A stretch of DNA of 40,318 nucleotides from a virus: positions 1 to 40,318 of the IMG/VR virus record IMGVR_UViG_3300042503_001061; one strand, given 5' to 3'. Position numbers and translations under genes: made by a program. The notes under the pieces were generated by a model, which saw nothing but the letters and a program-made list of their open reading frames with translations, was not told the DNA's origin and searched no databases. Below are positions 14,649 to 20,192 of the stretch, piece by piece. Numbering within the stretch: the stretch's first letter is position 1; the number at the start of each line of letters is the position of its first letter.

Positions 14649-14670
14649 ATCATACCAGAGGGGTCTGACA
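14649..14670 (-). promoter_or_regulatory. Recurrent promoter, copy 7
   Basis: TGTCAGACC, four bases, TGGTATGAT, with upstream conservation to GTCGGC (14747-14752), including TTGTCAA 15 bases from it. Confidence 0.75.
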
Positions 14671-14761
14671 TTTTTGCAGGATTCTGGTGATCTTTTCCAT
14701 GTGACCTTAATCACTCTCGTAAAGGTTGACAAACCAATACTTTTGTGTCGGCGGTCTTGCC

Positions 14762-14977
14762 TCAGTCAAACTGAAGCAAAGACACACTTTCATTATCTAG
14801 TAGGGAATAGCATAACTCTTCATCTTCAAAGATATCTAAGAAGAATAAATCATATCCTTCAGGAGTTGGCTCTGTGCGAGTAATGCAAACAATATGATTG
14901 TCTGGAAGCTTTACTATGTCGCCAGGCTCAATAGTCATTCCAACTAATTTATCTATTTCTTTATATTCGGTAATCAT
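14762..14977 (-). CDS. Small acidic hypothetical protein
   Basis: 71 residues from the ATG at 14977 (MITEYKEIDKLVGMTIEPGD). The pattern MTIEPGDIVKLPDNHIVCIT suggests a small beta-barrel domain. It overlaps the small membrane protein upstream by four bases (ATGA). A TTG at 14986 is a less likely start. Confidence 0.68.
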   Translation of the reverse strand: MITEYKEIDKLVGMTIEPGDIVKLPDNHIVCITRTEPTPEGYDLFFLDIFEDEELCYSLLDNESVSLLQFD

Positions 14978-15129
14978 AGTTTCCAATCATAGGTTTTGTA
15001 TTTGTCAAGTTCTGATGCTTCGTTTATGTCACTATCTATTTTATCTTCAAGCCAACTAAGTTTAGAAATTAAACCTATCACGAAACCAAAAGCAAATAAC
15101 ATAGCAAGTATACCAAAAAATAATTTCAA
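14974..15129 (-). CDS. Small single-pass membrane protein
   Basis: 51 residues from a TTG start next to the preceding stop (TAGTTG): a hydrophobic helix (LFFGILAMLFAFGFVIGLI) then an acidic cytoplasmic-looking tail (LEDKIDSDINEASELD). The four-base overlap with the following gene supports translation. Confidence 0.6.
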   Translation of the reverse strand: MKLFFGILAMLFAFGFVIGLISKLSWLEDKIDSDINEASELDKYKTYDWKL

Positions 15130-15192
15130 CTATACACTTTCTCTCAATCGTAGATACTCAATGTAAATCTTATCTGATGCCATTTCTGACAT
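15130..15192 (-). CDS. Possible 20-residue leader peptide
   Basis: MSEMASDKIYIEYLRLRESV starts ten bases after the -10 box of promoter copy 8 and stops directly against the TTG of the membrane gene, so it could couple its translation. Too short to be certain. Confidence 0.35.
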   Translation of the reverse strand: MSEMASDKIYIEYLRLRESV

Positions 15193-15202
15193 TAGTTTGT
15201 CT

Positions 15203-15224
15203 AGTATAACATAAGGGTCTGACA
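15203..15224 (-). promoter_or_regulatory. Recurrent promoter, copy 8
   Basis: TGTCAGACC, four bases, TGTTATACT, in the gap after the 15249 stop. Confidence 0.72.
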
Positions 15225-15248
15225 TTTCTTGCTTACGATTAAATAGTC

Positions 15249-15431
15249 TTATAGCCATTCTGCTAAATCTCCATCTGCAATTTCTGAATAGTCCATACCA
15301 TTTGCTTCTGCAATGGCATCCCATACATCTGATTCGGTGTAGTTTCCATTTGGATACCAACGATTAAGAATTTCTTGTGCTGTCATATTTTTATCTTGTA
15401 AATCTTCTAAATACCTTTTACTATTACTCAT
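15249..15431 (-). CDS. Small hypothetical protein
   Basis: 60 residues with a basic N-terminus (MSNSKRYLEDLQDKNMTAQE) and an acidic C-terminus. TAATG overlap with the preceding gene. The repeated 'alternation of helix and short loop' around WYPNGNYTESDVWDAIAEA may be a small helical domain; family unknown. Confidence 0.72.
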   Translation of the reverse strand: MSNSKRYLEDLQDKNMTAQEILNRWYPNGNYTESDVWDAIAEANGMDYSEIADGDLAEWL

Positions 15432-15769
15432 TACGCAAATACCTTTCCATACAACTCAACTGAATTACCATTATCTAAATCAGTAAGTAGATTGTTTACT
15501 AAATCTAATACAACTGTCTTATCAAAATTGTTAGCAATTTCTGAACGGCTAATTGCATAGATACCAAAACCAGTTTCATCTAATACATAGTCTTTCATTA
15601 AGTGTGAGATAACCATACGAGTAAAGTATGAGGTATCACCCTTGCGTGGTTGTGCGTGTATCAATGCACCAACCAAATCATCTTGCCAATTAGATTCACC
15701 CCAATGTGAATAAAGATTAACTAGACTGTCTGTTCCGTCATCAAATACGAAATTAATTCTTGCACCCAT
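15431..15769 (-). CDS. Hypothetical protein
   Basis: 112 residues, alpha/beta (MGARINFVFDDGTDSLVNLY, then SHWGESNWQDDLVGALIHAQ). Proteins of this kind with a beta start and the SHWGG-like segment are common in actinophages but uncharacterised, as far as I recall. AGGT lies before the ATG and the gene upstream ends one base before it. Confidence 0.75.
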   Translation of the reverse strand: MGARINFVFDDGTDSLVNLYSHWGESNWQDDLVGALIHAQPRKGDTSYFTRMVISHLMKDYVLDETGFGIYAISRSEIANNFDKTVVLDLVNNLLTDLDNGNSVELYGKVFA

Positions 15770-15770
15770 T

Positions 15771-15887
15771 TTAGTAACCTGCTTCCGTTAGCATTTTGTT
15801 AATTGCTTCTAGTTCTTCTGTTGATAATTTTGCGATGGCTTCATCATCAATGACACCCTCAAACAAATCTTTAATTAGTTCTGACAC
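15771..15887 (-). CDS. Small acidic helical protein
   Basis: 38 residues (MSELIKDLFEGVIDDEAIAK plus a second helix) from a GTG with AAGGAGAG in front. First gene behind promoter copy 9, followed after one base by the 112-residue gene. Confidence 0.65.
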   Translation of the reverse strand: MSELIKDLFEGVIDDEAIAKLSTEELEAINKMLTEAGY

Positions 15888-15913
15888 TTCTCTCCTTAGT
15901 AGGTTATGCTGAA

Positions 15914-15935
15914 AGCATACCACAAAGGTCTGACA
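15914..15935 (-). promoter_or_regulatory. Recurrent promoter, copy 9
   Basis: TGTCAGACC, four bases, TGGTATGCT; the upstream region reaches GCCGACC (15998-16004) with TTGTCAAG in between. Its leader has AACCTACTAAGGAGA (15891-15905), which contains the ribosome site. Confidence 0.75.
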
Positions 15936-16028
15936 ATTTCTAGTGCTTTCCGTGATTTTTTCTTAAGTTTCTTAACTTGACAAATAGCTTTAACTGTGCC
16001 GACCACCTTTCGGTGGGTCTGTCAAGTT

Positions 16029-16313
16029 TTACTCGTCATCCCAATCTAATTCTATTAGCCAAGCATCTAAACGATGGTTATCTGCAATTGCTTGAGCAGG
16101 TGCAAAATTACTACCACGATACTCAATACCTTGTGGTAATTCAATTTCAGCAAAGTAATCTTCGTTCTGAATTGCATTAATAGCATCTATGCAAGGCTGT
16201 ACCATTGACGATGGAACGGGTGGATAGAAATTGTATTGTAGGTGCAAATTGATCTGTTGCTCAATTGGCATAGTATCCATAGCGGATAACTCTGTAGCAA
16301 AGTTTAATCCCAT
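16029..16313 (-). CDS. Hypothetical protein
   Basis: 94 residues (MGLNFATELSAMDTMPIEQQ), acidic at the end (LIELDWDDE), alpha-helical with a proline-rich middle. CCTACTAGGAGA, shared with the end of the upstream ORF, provides its ribosome site. Function unknown. Confidence 0.75.
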   Translation of the reverse strand: MGLNFATELSAMDTMPIEQQINLHLQYNFYPPVPSSMVQPCIDAINAIQNEDYFAEIELPQGIEYRGSNFAPAQAIADNHRLDAWLIELDWDDE

Positions 16314-16314
16314 T

Positions 16315-16449
16315 TTATTCTCCTAGTAGGTTTTTGTATTTTGACTTACGGGTGTATTTCTTTTTGTTACGGTGCTTAGCGGATGCATTACTCCTACGCA
16401 ATTCTAGTCTTGCCCTAAGTTGCTCAGGGCTTGCAGGTAATTTCATCAT
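16315..16449 (-). CDS. Small, very basic protein, leaderless
   Basis: 44 residues, about one third Lys/Arg (PEQLRARLELRRSNASAKHR then KKKYTRKSKYK). It could bind nucleic acid. The first ATG lies seven bases after TAAGAT of promoter copy 10, so it has essentially no leader; its stop is one base before the next ATG. Confidence 0.65.
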   Translation of the reverse strand: MMKLPASPEQLRARLELRRSNASAKHRNKKKYTRKSKYKNLLGE

Positions 16450-16456
16450 AGGATTA

Positions 16457-16478
16457 ATCTTAGCAGATAGGTCTGACA
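16457..16478 (-). promoter_or_regulatory. Recurrent promoter, copy 10
   Basis: TGTCAGACC, four bases, TGCTAAGAT. The motif starts at the base after the stop codon of the 16479 gene. Confidence 0.75.
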
Positions 16479-16715
16479 TTATTCCTCCCCAAACATTTCA
16501 TCCCAACAAGTACCACAGATACCTGTAATGAAACGCTCACGCACATCTGCATCATAAGAAGACAATACAGTTTGGGCTAATCCACCTTGGTGGTATGCAA
16601 ATAGTTCAGCGGAAGAAATTGAAACGGTTTTGGTTTCATTGCAAGTTGGGCAAGGGTGTGATGTAACAACGTAGCGTTCGTTCATCACTTTCATTGGGTT
16701 GTGTAAAGTGAACAT
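16479..16715 (-). CDS. Zinc-ribbon protein
   Basis: 78 residues with two CxxC knuckles, HPCPTCNETKTVSIS and ICGTCWDEMFG, separated by a helical region (SSAELFAYHQGGLAQTVL). This arrangement is common in actinophages and ends with the same CWDxMF element. A zinc-bound adaptor or nucleic-acid contact is likely; the target is unknown. Its leader carries TACCTAC and AAAGGGAC. Confidence 0.82.
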   Translation of the reverse strand: MFTLHNPMKVMNERYVVTSHPCPTCNETKTVSISSAELFAYHQGGLAQTVLSSYDADVRERFITGICGTCWDEMFGEE

Positions 16716-16745
16716 AGTGTCCCTTTCGTTTGTAGGTATGGTTAT

Positions 16746-16767
16746 ACCTTACCACAAGGGTCTGACA
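16746..16767 (-). promoter_or_regulatory. Recurrent promoter, copy 11
   Basis: TGTCAGACC, four bases, TGGTAAGGT, with conserved upstream region to GCCGACC (16840-16846). Confidence 0.75.
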
Positions 16768-16878
16768 ATTTCTAGGTTTTCAGTGAAATTCTCGTGGTTT
16801 TTTTAATAGTGTCGTAACTTGACTTTGATGGGAATTCGTGCCGACCAGATTTTATTAGCTTTGTCAAGCGGTGTGCCA

Positions 16879-17412
16879 CTATGAGGCACTACCCCTAAAC
16901 ACAATCCAGATCAGGGCTTGCATAACTCTAGGTGTCATTTTCATTTCGCTTGCAACTATTTCAACAGCCTTAGATAATTCTCGGTATTGTGTTTTGTTAG
17001 GTGCATTAGTTTCTAATCCTGCTGCATAACACATCCACACATCAATTGTTATTGCATTCTCATCACCTGCAATTGCTCTTGCGAATGCATTAGTTTTTTG
17101 ACCTTTAAGTGCATCGAATCCCATTGTTAAAGAATTTTCTGCCATTAGCAAATTATTTTTTAGTCCTGCAGGTTTTCCACCATGAGCAAATTCTAATGCT
17201 TGTGCCATGTTGCGTGACCAACGCTGACGAGGTGAGAATGCAGAAATTATGCTTGCAGTATTTTCTACTGTCACGTTTATGTTTCGTGATTGGTAAATTC
17301 TAATTAGATCATGAGCCAACAATTCTGCATCTGCATACCATTGGGTTGCCTGTTCAATTTGTGCAGGTGTTGCGGTAGTAGCAATGTTACGGTATAAGTC
17401 GGTTGCGTTCAT
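16879..17412 (-). CDS. Conserved actinophage protein, possible HhH-GPD-like fold
   Basis: 177 residues, helical. Family-like segments are IISAFSPRQRWSRNMAQALE, MGFDALKGQKTNAFARAI, TIDVWMCYAAG and ALIWIVFRG. The order 'GQK.. F.. I.G... TIDVW' resembles helix-hairpin-helix DNA glycosylase-type folds, but no catalytic Lys/Asp pair can be assigned by eye, so an enzymatic role is not claimed. Such proteins recur in actinophage early regions. Own promoter (copy 12) and a TACCTACTAAG leader. Confidence 0.75.
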   Translation of the reverse strand: MNATDLYRNIATTATPAQIEQATQWYADAELLAHDLIRIYQSRNINVTVENTASIISAFSPRQRWSRNMAQALEFAHGGKPAGLKNNLLMAENSLTMGFDALKGQKTNAFARAIAGDENAITIDVWMCYAAGLETNAPNKTQYRELSKAVEIVASEMKMTPRVMQALIWIVFRGSAS

Positions 17413-17442
17413 GTCGTTCTCATTTCTTAGTAGGTATCTCTG

Positions 17443-17464
17443 ATACTAGCATAAGGGTCTGACA
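17443..17464 (-). promoter_or_regulatory. Recurrent promoter, copy 12
   Basis: TGTCAGACC, four bases, TGCTAGTAT. Upstream: AATCACTGGAA, TTACGAC, TTGTCAA and GGTCGGC's complement at 17537-17543. Confidence 0.75.
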
Positions 17465-17543
17465 ATTTTATTAAATTCCAGTGATTTTCTGGTGTTGTTT
17501 TAATCGTGTCGTAACTTGACAAAAGCTGAAAAATCGGGTCGGC

Positions 17544-17579
17544 AAAAAAATCTGGGAATGTCAAACGACACGCCCAGAA
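17544..17579 (-). terminator. Rho-independent terminator
   Basis: Minus-strand stem TCTGGG/CCCAGA, a 16-base loop, then seven T. It ends the operon that starts at 18222. GCCGACC of the next cassette follows the T-run at once. Confidence 0.85.
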
Positions 17580-17594
17580 ATTTTAGTTTAGTTT

Positions 17595-17663
17595 TTAATC
17601 AGTGAGTTTGAAAACCACATACAGAGTTAGCAAAAGAAAAGTGATGATCAAAAAATTTTTCAT
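17595..17663 (-). CDS. Tiny membrane peptide
   Basis: 22 residues, nearly all one hydrophobic helix (MKNFLIITFLLLTLYVVFKL). It starts in a TAATG overlap with the 50-residue gene and precedes the terminator, so it fits the operon despite its length. Confidence 0.5.
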   Translation of the reverse strand: MKNFLIITFLLLTLYVVFKLTD

Positions 17664-17815
17664 TAGTATTCACCACGCAACACAAACGCAAACGAATGCG
17701 AACCTAAATCAAAAATTAAAGATGTGTTTTTTCTGTTTAGTTTTTTACTGTAGTAATTTGAAAAACTAATTCCAATTACGAAAGTTCCGTCAATTTTATT
17801 GTGAACGAATCTCAT
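17663..17815 (-). CDS. Small basic hypothetical protein
   Basis: 50 residues (MRFVHNKIDGTFVIGISFSN), beta-rich and basic, with one-base TAATG overlaps on both sides. Function unknown. Confidence 0.62.
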   Translation of the reverse strand: MRFVHNKIDGTFVIGISFSNYYSKKLNRKNTSLIFDLGSHSFAFVLRGEY

Positions 17816-17997
17816 TACACACCTACCGCATCTAAAAACTTTTCTTCATCAAAGTTTGGATTATCGCTTGCAAATAAATCTGCAAAATCTTCTGCGATAC
17901 TTTTTACAAGTGAAGAAATCAAAATGTTGTCTTGTCCTGCTTCTGCATAAGAATTAAAAATCTTTGCAGTTGCTATGTAGTCTTTGCGTGTCATCAT
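17815..17997 (-). CDS. Small conserved phage protein
   Basis: 60 residues: TRKDYIATAKIFNSYAEAGQ followed by IAEDFADLFASDNPNFDEEK. This helical pattern, with a 'DYIATAKI' start and a 'FA..F..DNP.FD...F' end, is frequent among phages of many hosts. Function unknown. AGGA at the end of the previous gene serves as its ribosome site. Confidence 0.78.
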   Translation of the reverse strand: MMTRKDYIATAKIFNSYAEAGQDNILISSLVKSIAEDFADLFASDNPNFDEEKFLDAVGV

Positions 17998-18222
17998 TTA
18001 TTTTCCTGCCTTTGCATTTTGAAAGAATTGTAGTTCAAGATTTTGCTCTTGAGTTTTTTTGTCTAGTATTGCTTGCACATCTGCAAGTGGCTTTGCCCAT
18101 TCAATAGATACACTTAGAATAGTTGAAAGCACAAGATGCTCATTTGTTGGAAGTGTTGGATACTTTGCATTTTGCAAAGCCTTGTAAGACTCTAGAAAGT
18201 CTTTGGTGTTTAGTGTAGTCAT
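17998..18222 (-). CDS. Small helical hypothetical protein
   Basis: 74 residues from the ATG at 18222 (MTTLNTKDFLESYKALQNAK); a GTG at 18231 overlaps the ribosome site AAAGGTGG and is less likely. Rich in helix and ending in KAGK. First gene behind promoter copy 13. Confidence 0.72.
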   Translation of the reverse strand: MTTLNTKDFLESYKALQNAKYPTLPTNEHLVLSTILSVSIEWAKPLADVQAILDKKTQEQNLELQFFQNAKAGK

Positions 18223-18259
18223 TGTGACCACCTTTCGTTTTTGTTAGTTTGTTAAGTTG

Positions 18260-18281
18260 ATACTATCAGAGAGGTCTGACA
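18260..18281 (-). promoter_or_regulatory. Recurrent promoter, copy 13
   Basis: TGTCAGACC, four bases, TGATAGTAT, just after the stop of the 18286 gene. Confidence 0.75.
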
Positions 18282-18285
18282 GTTT

Positions 18286-18417
18286 TTAGTGACCTAATCT
18301 GTCGCAACTGGTTAGGTCTTGCTCTACATAGTAGACACAATAGCCACAGATAGATTCATCACAGGCAGGGCAGGATTTCCACTCTGACCACTCATCACAG
18401 TTTTCGCATCTATTCAT
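18286..18417 (-). CDS. Small zinc-finger protein
   Basis: 43 residues with three CxxC pairs: CENC, CPAC and CGYC, in RCENCDEWSEWKSCPACDES. Probably two zinc sites. TAATG overlap with the preceding gene. Function unknown. Confidence 0.72.
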   Translation of the reverse strand: MNRCENCDEWSEWKSCPACDESICGYCVYYVEQDLTSCDRLGH

Positions 18418-18626
18418 TAGTAGCAACTCCCTGCGGTACAATGTGCAAGTGAATGACCGATACTACGCTTACCCTTGTAAAGGCAGTTATCGTGAGAGAT
18501 GAAAGGCATCTCATTCTTTGCCAATGCATTTTGGCAAATCTCACATTCGTCATAGTAGCGAATGGTATGGGTGAAACTATTTCCTGCGGGAGTAGTTACG
18601 TTTTCAATTACATCTAAGTAAGTCAT
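18417..18626 (-). CDS. Small Cys/His-rich protein
   Basis: 69 residues; ECEIC, then HDNC, and a terminal HCTAGSCY could make one or two metal sites. AGAGGT lies seven bases before the ATG. Co-transcribed with the zinc-finger gene that follows it. Confidence 0.72.
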   Translation of the reverse strand: MTYLDVIENVTTPAGNSFTHTIRYYDECEICQNALAKNEMPFISHDNCLYKGKRSIGHSLAHCTAGSCY

Positions 18627-18658
18627 AGTGACCTCTTTCTTTTTTGTTTAGTAGTTTT

Positions 18659-18680
18659 ACTTTAGCATAAGGGTCTGACA
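18659..18680 (-). promoter_or_regulatory. Recurrent promoter, copy 14
   Basis: TGTCAGACC, four bases, TGCTAAAGT, shortly after the stop of the 18684 gene. Confidence 0.75.
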
Positions 18681-18683
18681 GTT

Positions 18684-18842
18684 TTACCCGTAGACACGCT
18701 TAGTCAATTCTTTAATTTTGATTTCCCAATAGTCCACCATTAGTTGGTGTGCAGGGAATTGCAGGGCGGTAGCCTTAGCATCTTCTAGTTGTGCCATAGC
18801 ATCTAGTAGTAGGGATAGATTCTTGATTTTAGTGTAAGCCAT
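18684..18842 (-). CDS. Small helical hypothetical protein
   Basis: 52 residues (MAYTKIKNLSLLLDAMAQLE), two helices joined by a short loop (QFPAHQ). AAAGGT precedes the ATG. Its mRNA would carry a leader of about 90 bases with a short ORF. Confidence 0.7.
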   Translation of the reverse strand: MAYTKIKNLSLLLDAMAQLEDAKATALQFPAHQLMVDYWEIKIKELTKRVYG

Positions 18843-18859
18843 TTTGAGACTACCTTTCT

Positions 18860-18916
18860 TTAGTGTTGAAACTTATTTGCTAGGCTCACCCTTTCGGGAT
18901 TATTTGCTAGGCTCAT
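18860..18916 (-). CDS. Possible leader peptide with an internal repeat
   Basis: An 18-residue ORF, MSLANNPERVSLANKFQH, in the leader of the 18842 gene. SLAN appears twice because a direct repeat (GAGCCTAGCAAATAA) is present twice, flanking CCCGAAAGGG. It may regulate the following gene or be a chance ORF. Confidence 0.35.
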   Translation of the reverse strand: MSLANNPERVSLANKFQH

Positions 18917-18937
18917 TCTCAACTGCTTTATGATTTC

Positions 18938-18959
18938 ATCTTAGCAGGGGGGTCTGACA
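18938..18959 (-). promoter_or_regulatory. Recurrent promoter, copy 15
   Basis: TGTCAGACC, four bases, TGCTAAGAT. First leftward promoter next to the DnaA-box cluster. Confidence 0.75.
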
Positions 18960-19017
18960 GTTTTGCCCATTTTAGGGTATGTCTTAGATGAACATTAGGT
19001 AAACAATAATTCACAAC

Positions 19018-19237
19018 TTATCAACAGCCTGTGTATAACTCTGTGGATAACATGTGTATAACCTGTGGATATCCTGTGAATTTTCACTGTGTTTTTAATC
19101 ATAATCGTAAGCCTGTGGATAACCTGTGGAAAACGGGTCGGCGGATTTTTTTATCCACAGCTTGGGGATAACTTGTGGATAAGTACCTGTGGATAACCTG
19201 TGGATTGTGGATAACGTGTGGATAAGGCTGTGGATTA
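19018..19237. other. DnaA-box cluster, putative replication origin
   Basis: Seven perfect DnaA boxes (TGTGGATAA at 19042, 19114, 19174, 19188, 19206 and 19217; TTATCCACA at 19151) and at least six near matches (TTATCAACA 19018, TGTGTATAA 19030 and 19053, TGTGGATAT 19064, TGTGGAAAA 19125, TGTGGATTA 19229). Many are spaced 11-12 bases apart, i.e. one helical turn. The cluster lies between leftward and rightward gene blocks and is flanked by imperfect inverted repeats (GGTAAACAATAAT near 18998 and ATTATTGTTCACC near 19235). Confidence 0.8.
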
Positions 19238-19283
19238 TTGTTCACCAAATGTTTACCTACAACACGCCCTATTTGGCAGAAAT

Positions 19284-19305
19284 TGTCGGTGGGGTGTGTT
19301 AGGTT
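19284..19305 (+). promoter_or_regulatory. Degenerate recurrent promoter facing right
   Basis: TGTCGGTGG, four bases, TGTTAGGTT: the same spacing as the other copies but a diverged nine-mer. It would drive the 28-residue gene at 19334. Confidence 0.5.
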
Positions 19306-19333
19306 TAGACTATTAGATAAGAGGAGGTAAGAA

Positions 19334-19420
19334 ATGGAAATTACAACATTAGATGCAATCGGACTAGCAATAGTTGCATTGTACAGCGTGTTTGTTGGTT
19401 GGTTCATCATCAACCAATAA
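19334..19420 (+). CDS. Tiny membrane protein
   Basis: 28 residues, MEITTLDAIGLAIVALYSVF then VGWFIINQ: one membrane helix. AGGAGG stands five bases before the ATG, a much better ribosome site than most here, which supports real translation. Confidence 0.65.
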   Translation: MEITTLDAIGLAIVALYSVFVGWFIINQ

Positions 19421-19436
19421 GCACCCACCCAAAAAT

Positions 19437-19458
19437 TGTCAGACCCCTATGGTAAGTT
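19437..19458 (+). promoter_or_regulatory. Recurrent promoter facing right, copy 16
   Basis: Perfect TGTCAGACC, four bases (CCTA), TGGTAAGTT on the plus strand, upstream of the rightward gene at 19491. Its orientation follows the gene, which argues that the motif is directional. Confidence 0.75.
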
Positions 19459-19490
19459 AAAACTAACAACAACAAGAAAGGCTAAATCAA

Positions 19491-19601
19491 ATGAATGAAT
19501 TAGCATTAGAACAAATCACTAAGGCAACCTGCCTAGTGTGCGGTGACAAGTTAGCACCGTTTGAAATTGAATCCTCTATCTGCATTATGTGTGAGGACTA
19601 A
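19491..19601 (+). CDS. Small zinc-ribbon protein
   Basis: 36 residues with CLVC and CIMC pairs about 20 residues apart, a minimal zinc ribbon. AAAGG lies upstream of the ATG. Followed after two bases by the next gene. Confidence 0.68.
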   Translation: MNELALEQITKATCLVCGDKLAPFEIESSICIMCED

Positions 19602-19603
19602 TT

Positions 19604-19792
19604 ATGTTTTTGTTTCACTTGCGTGATGTATTGCTAGGCGTTGCGGTATTCTCATTACCTGCCCTGCTACTTGAATTACAATTATTAGTCATTGGACTAA
19701 ATGGAATGTCTGTCAATGTAATGATAGTAACCGTTGCCATTGGTTTACTATCTGCCATTGGTGCAATAGTTATCGAAGCAATCGAGGGGTAG
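19604..19792 (+). CDS. Small membrane protein
   Basis: 62 residues with two predicted membrane helices (VLLGVAVFSLPALLLELQLL and MIVTVAIGLLSAIGAIVI). Coupled with the zinc-ribbon gene before and the 24-residue membrane peptide after. Confidence 0.65.
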   Translation: MFLFHLRDVLLGVAVFSLPALLLELQLLVIGLNGMSVNVMIVTVAIGLLSAIGAIVIEAIEG

Positions 19793-19795
19793 TCA

Positions 19796-19870
19796 ATGGA
19801 ATTACTATTTGGATTCATTATGGTACTAATTATGATTGGTGCATACCTAGCAAGCATAGATAATTTCTAA
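19796..19870 (+). CDS. Tiny membrane peptide
   Basis: 24 residues, a single hydrophobic helix (MELLFGFIMVLIMIGAYLAS). GAGGGG at the end of the previous gene is well placed as ribosome site. Confidence 0.55.
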   Translation: MELLFGFIMVLIMIGAYLASIDNF

Positions 19871-19918
19871 AACCGCATTATGCTTCAAAAATAATTAGGC
19901 ATTATGCTTAAAAAAATT

Positions 19919-19949
19919 TCACTAGATTAAATGTCTAGTGATTTTTTTT
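19919..19949 (+). terminator. Rho-independent terminator
   Basis: TCACTAGA/TCTAGTGA 8-bp stem, seven-base loop, then eight T. It ends the small rightward unit that began at 19334. Confidence 0.9.
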
Positions 19950-20099
19950 GTTCTCGTATGTGCTCACTATGTTTTTTGAAAGCTTTTTTGAAAATTCGGC
20001 ATCATACAAATAAAAATCTCATTCACATTTTGGTGAAAATGGGTCTAGCTGCAGATCTAAAATATAAAATTGCATTCACATTTTATAGGATTATATATA

Positions 20100-20115
20100 T
20101 GTGACCTACATCACA
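20100..20115. promoter_or_regulatory. Crp/GlxR-type binding site
   Basis: TGTGACCTACATCACA fits the CRP half-sites TGTGA-N6-TCACA perfectly and the actinobacterial GlxR form TGTGAnnTAnnTCACA at every fixed position. It lies about 70 bases upstream of the TATAAT serving hsp20. Confidence 0.7.
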
Positions 20116-20186
20116 TTAATATATAACAAAATGGTAACAAACAGATAACGTTTGTATAACAATAATATATTGGATACAATCTAGGG

Positions 20187-20192
20187 TATAAT
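20187..20192 (+). promoter_or_regulatory. -10 box (TATAAT) for hsp20
   Basis: TATAAT after GGG, with no clear -35, about 55 bases before the hsp20 ATG. An activator bound at the upstream site could compensate. Confidence 0.5.

Noticed and set aside
14615-14671. Longer start of the 52-residue protein (MSDPSGMMIT...)
   Set aside because: Same artefact: the upstream codons are promoter copy 7 and its leader.
15193-15360. Minus-strand ORF starting at 15360
   Set aside because: It overlaps the well-supported 15249-15431 gene in another frame and has no ribosome site; only its 3' end (15130-15192) is kept as a possible peptide.
8611-18959. Sigma54 (-24/-12) promoters
   Set aside because: The conserved nine-mer lies at a comparable distance, but the GG/GC signature of sigma54 sites is missing and a normal TAnnnT -10 is present.
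19018-19237. CRISPR array or iteron plasmid origin
   Set aside because: The repeated unit is the nine-base DnaA box without spacers of uniform length, so it is not CRISPR; no plasmid Rep gene is nearby.
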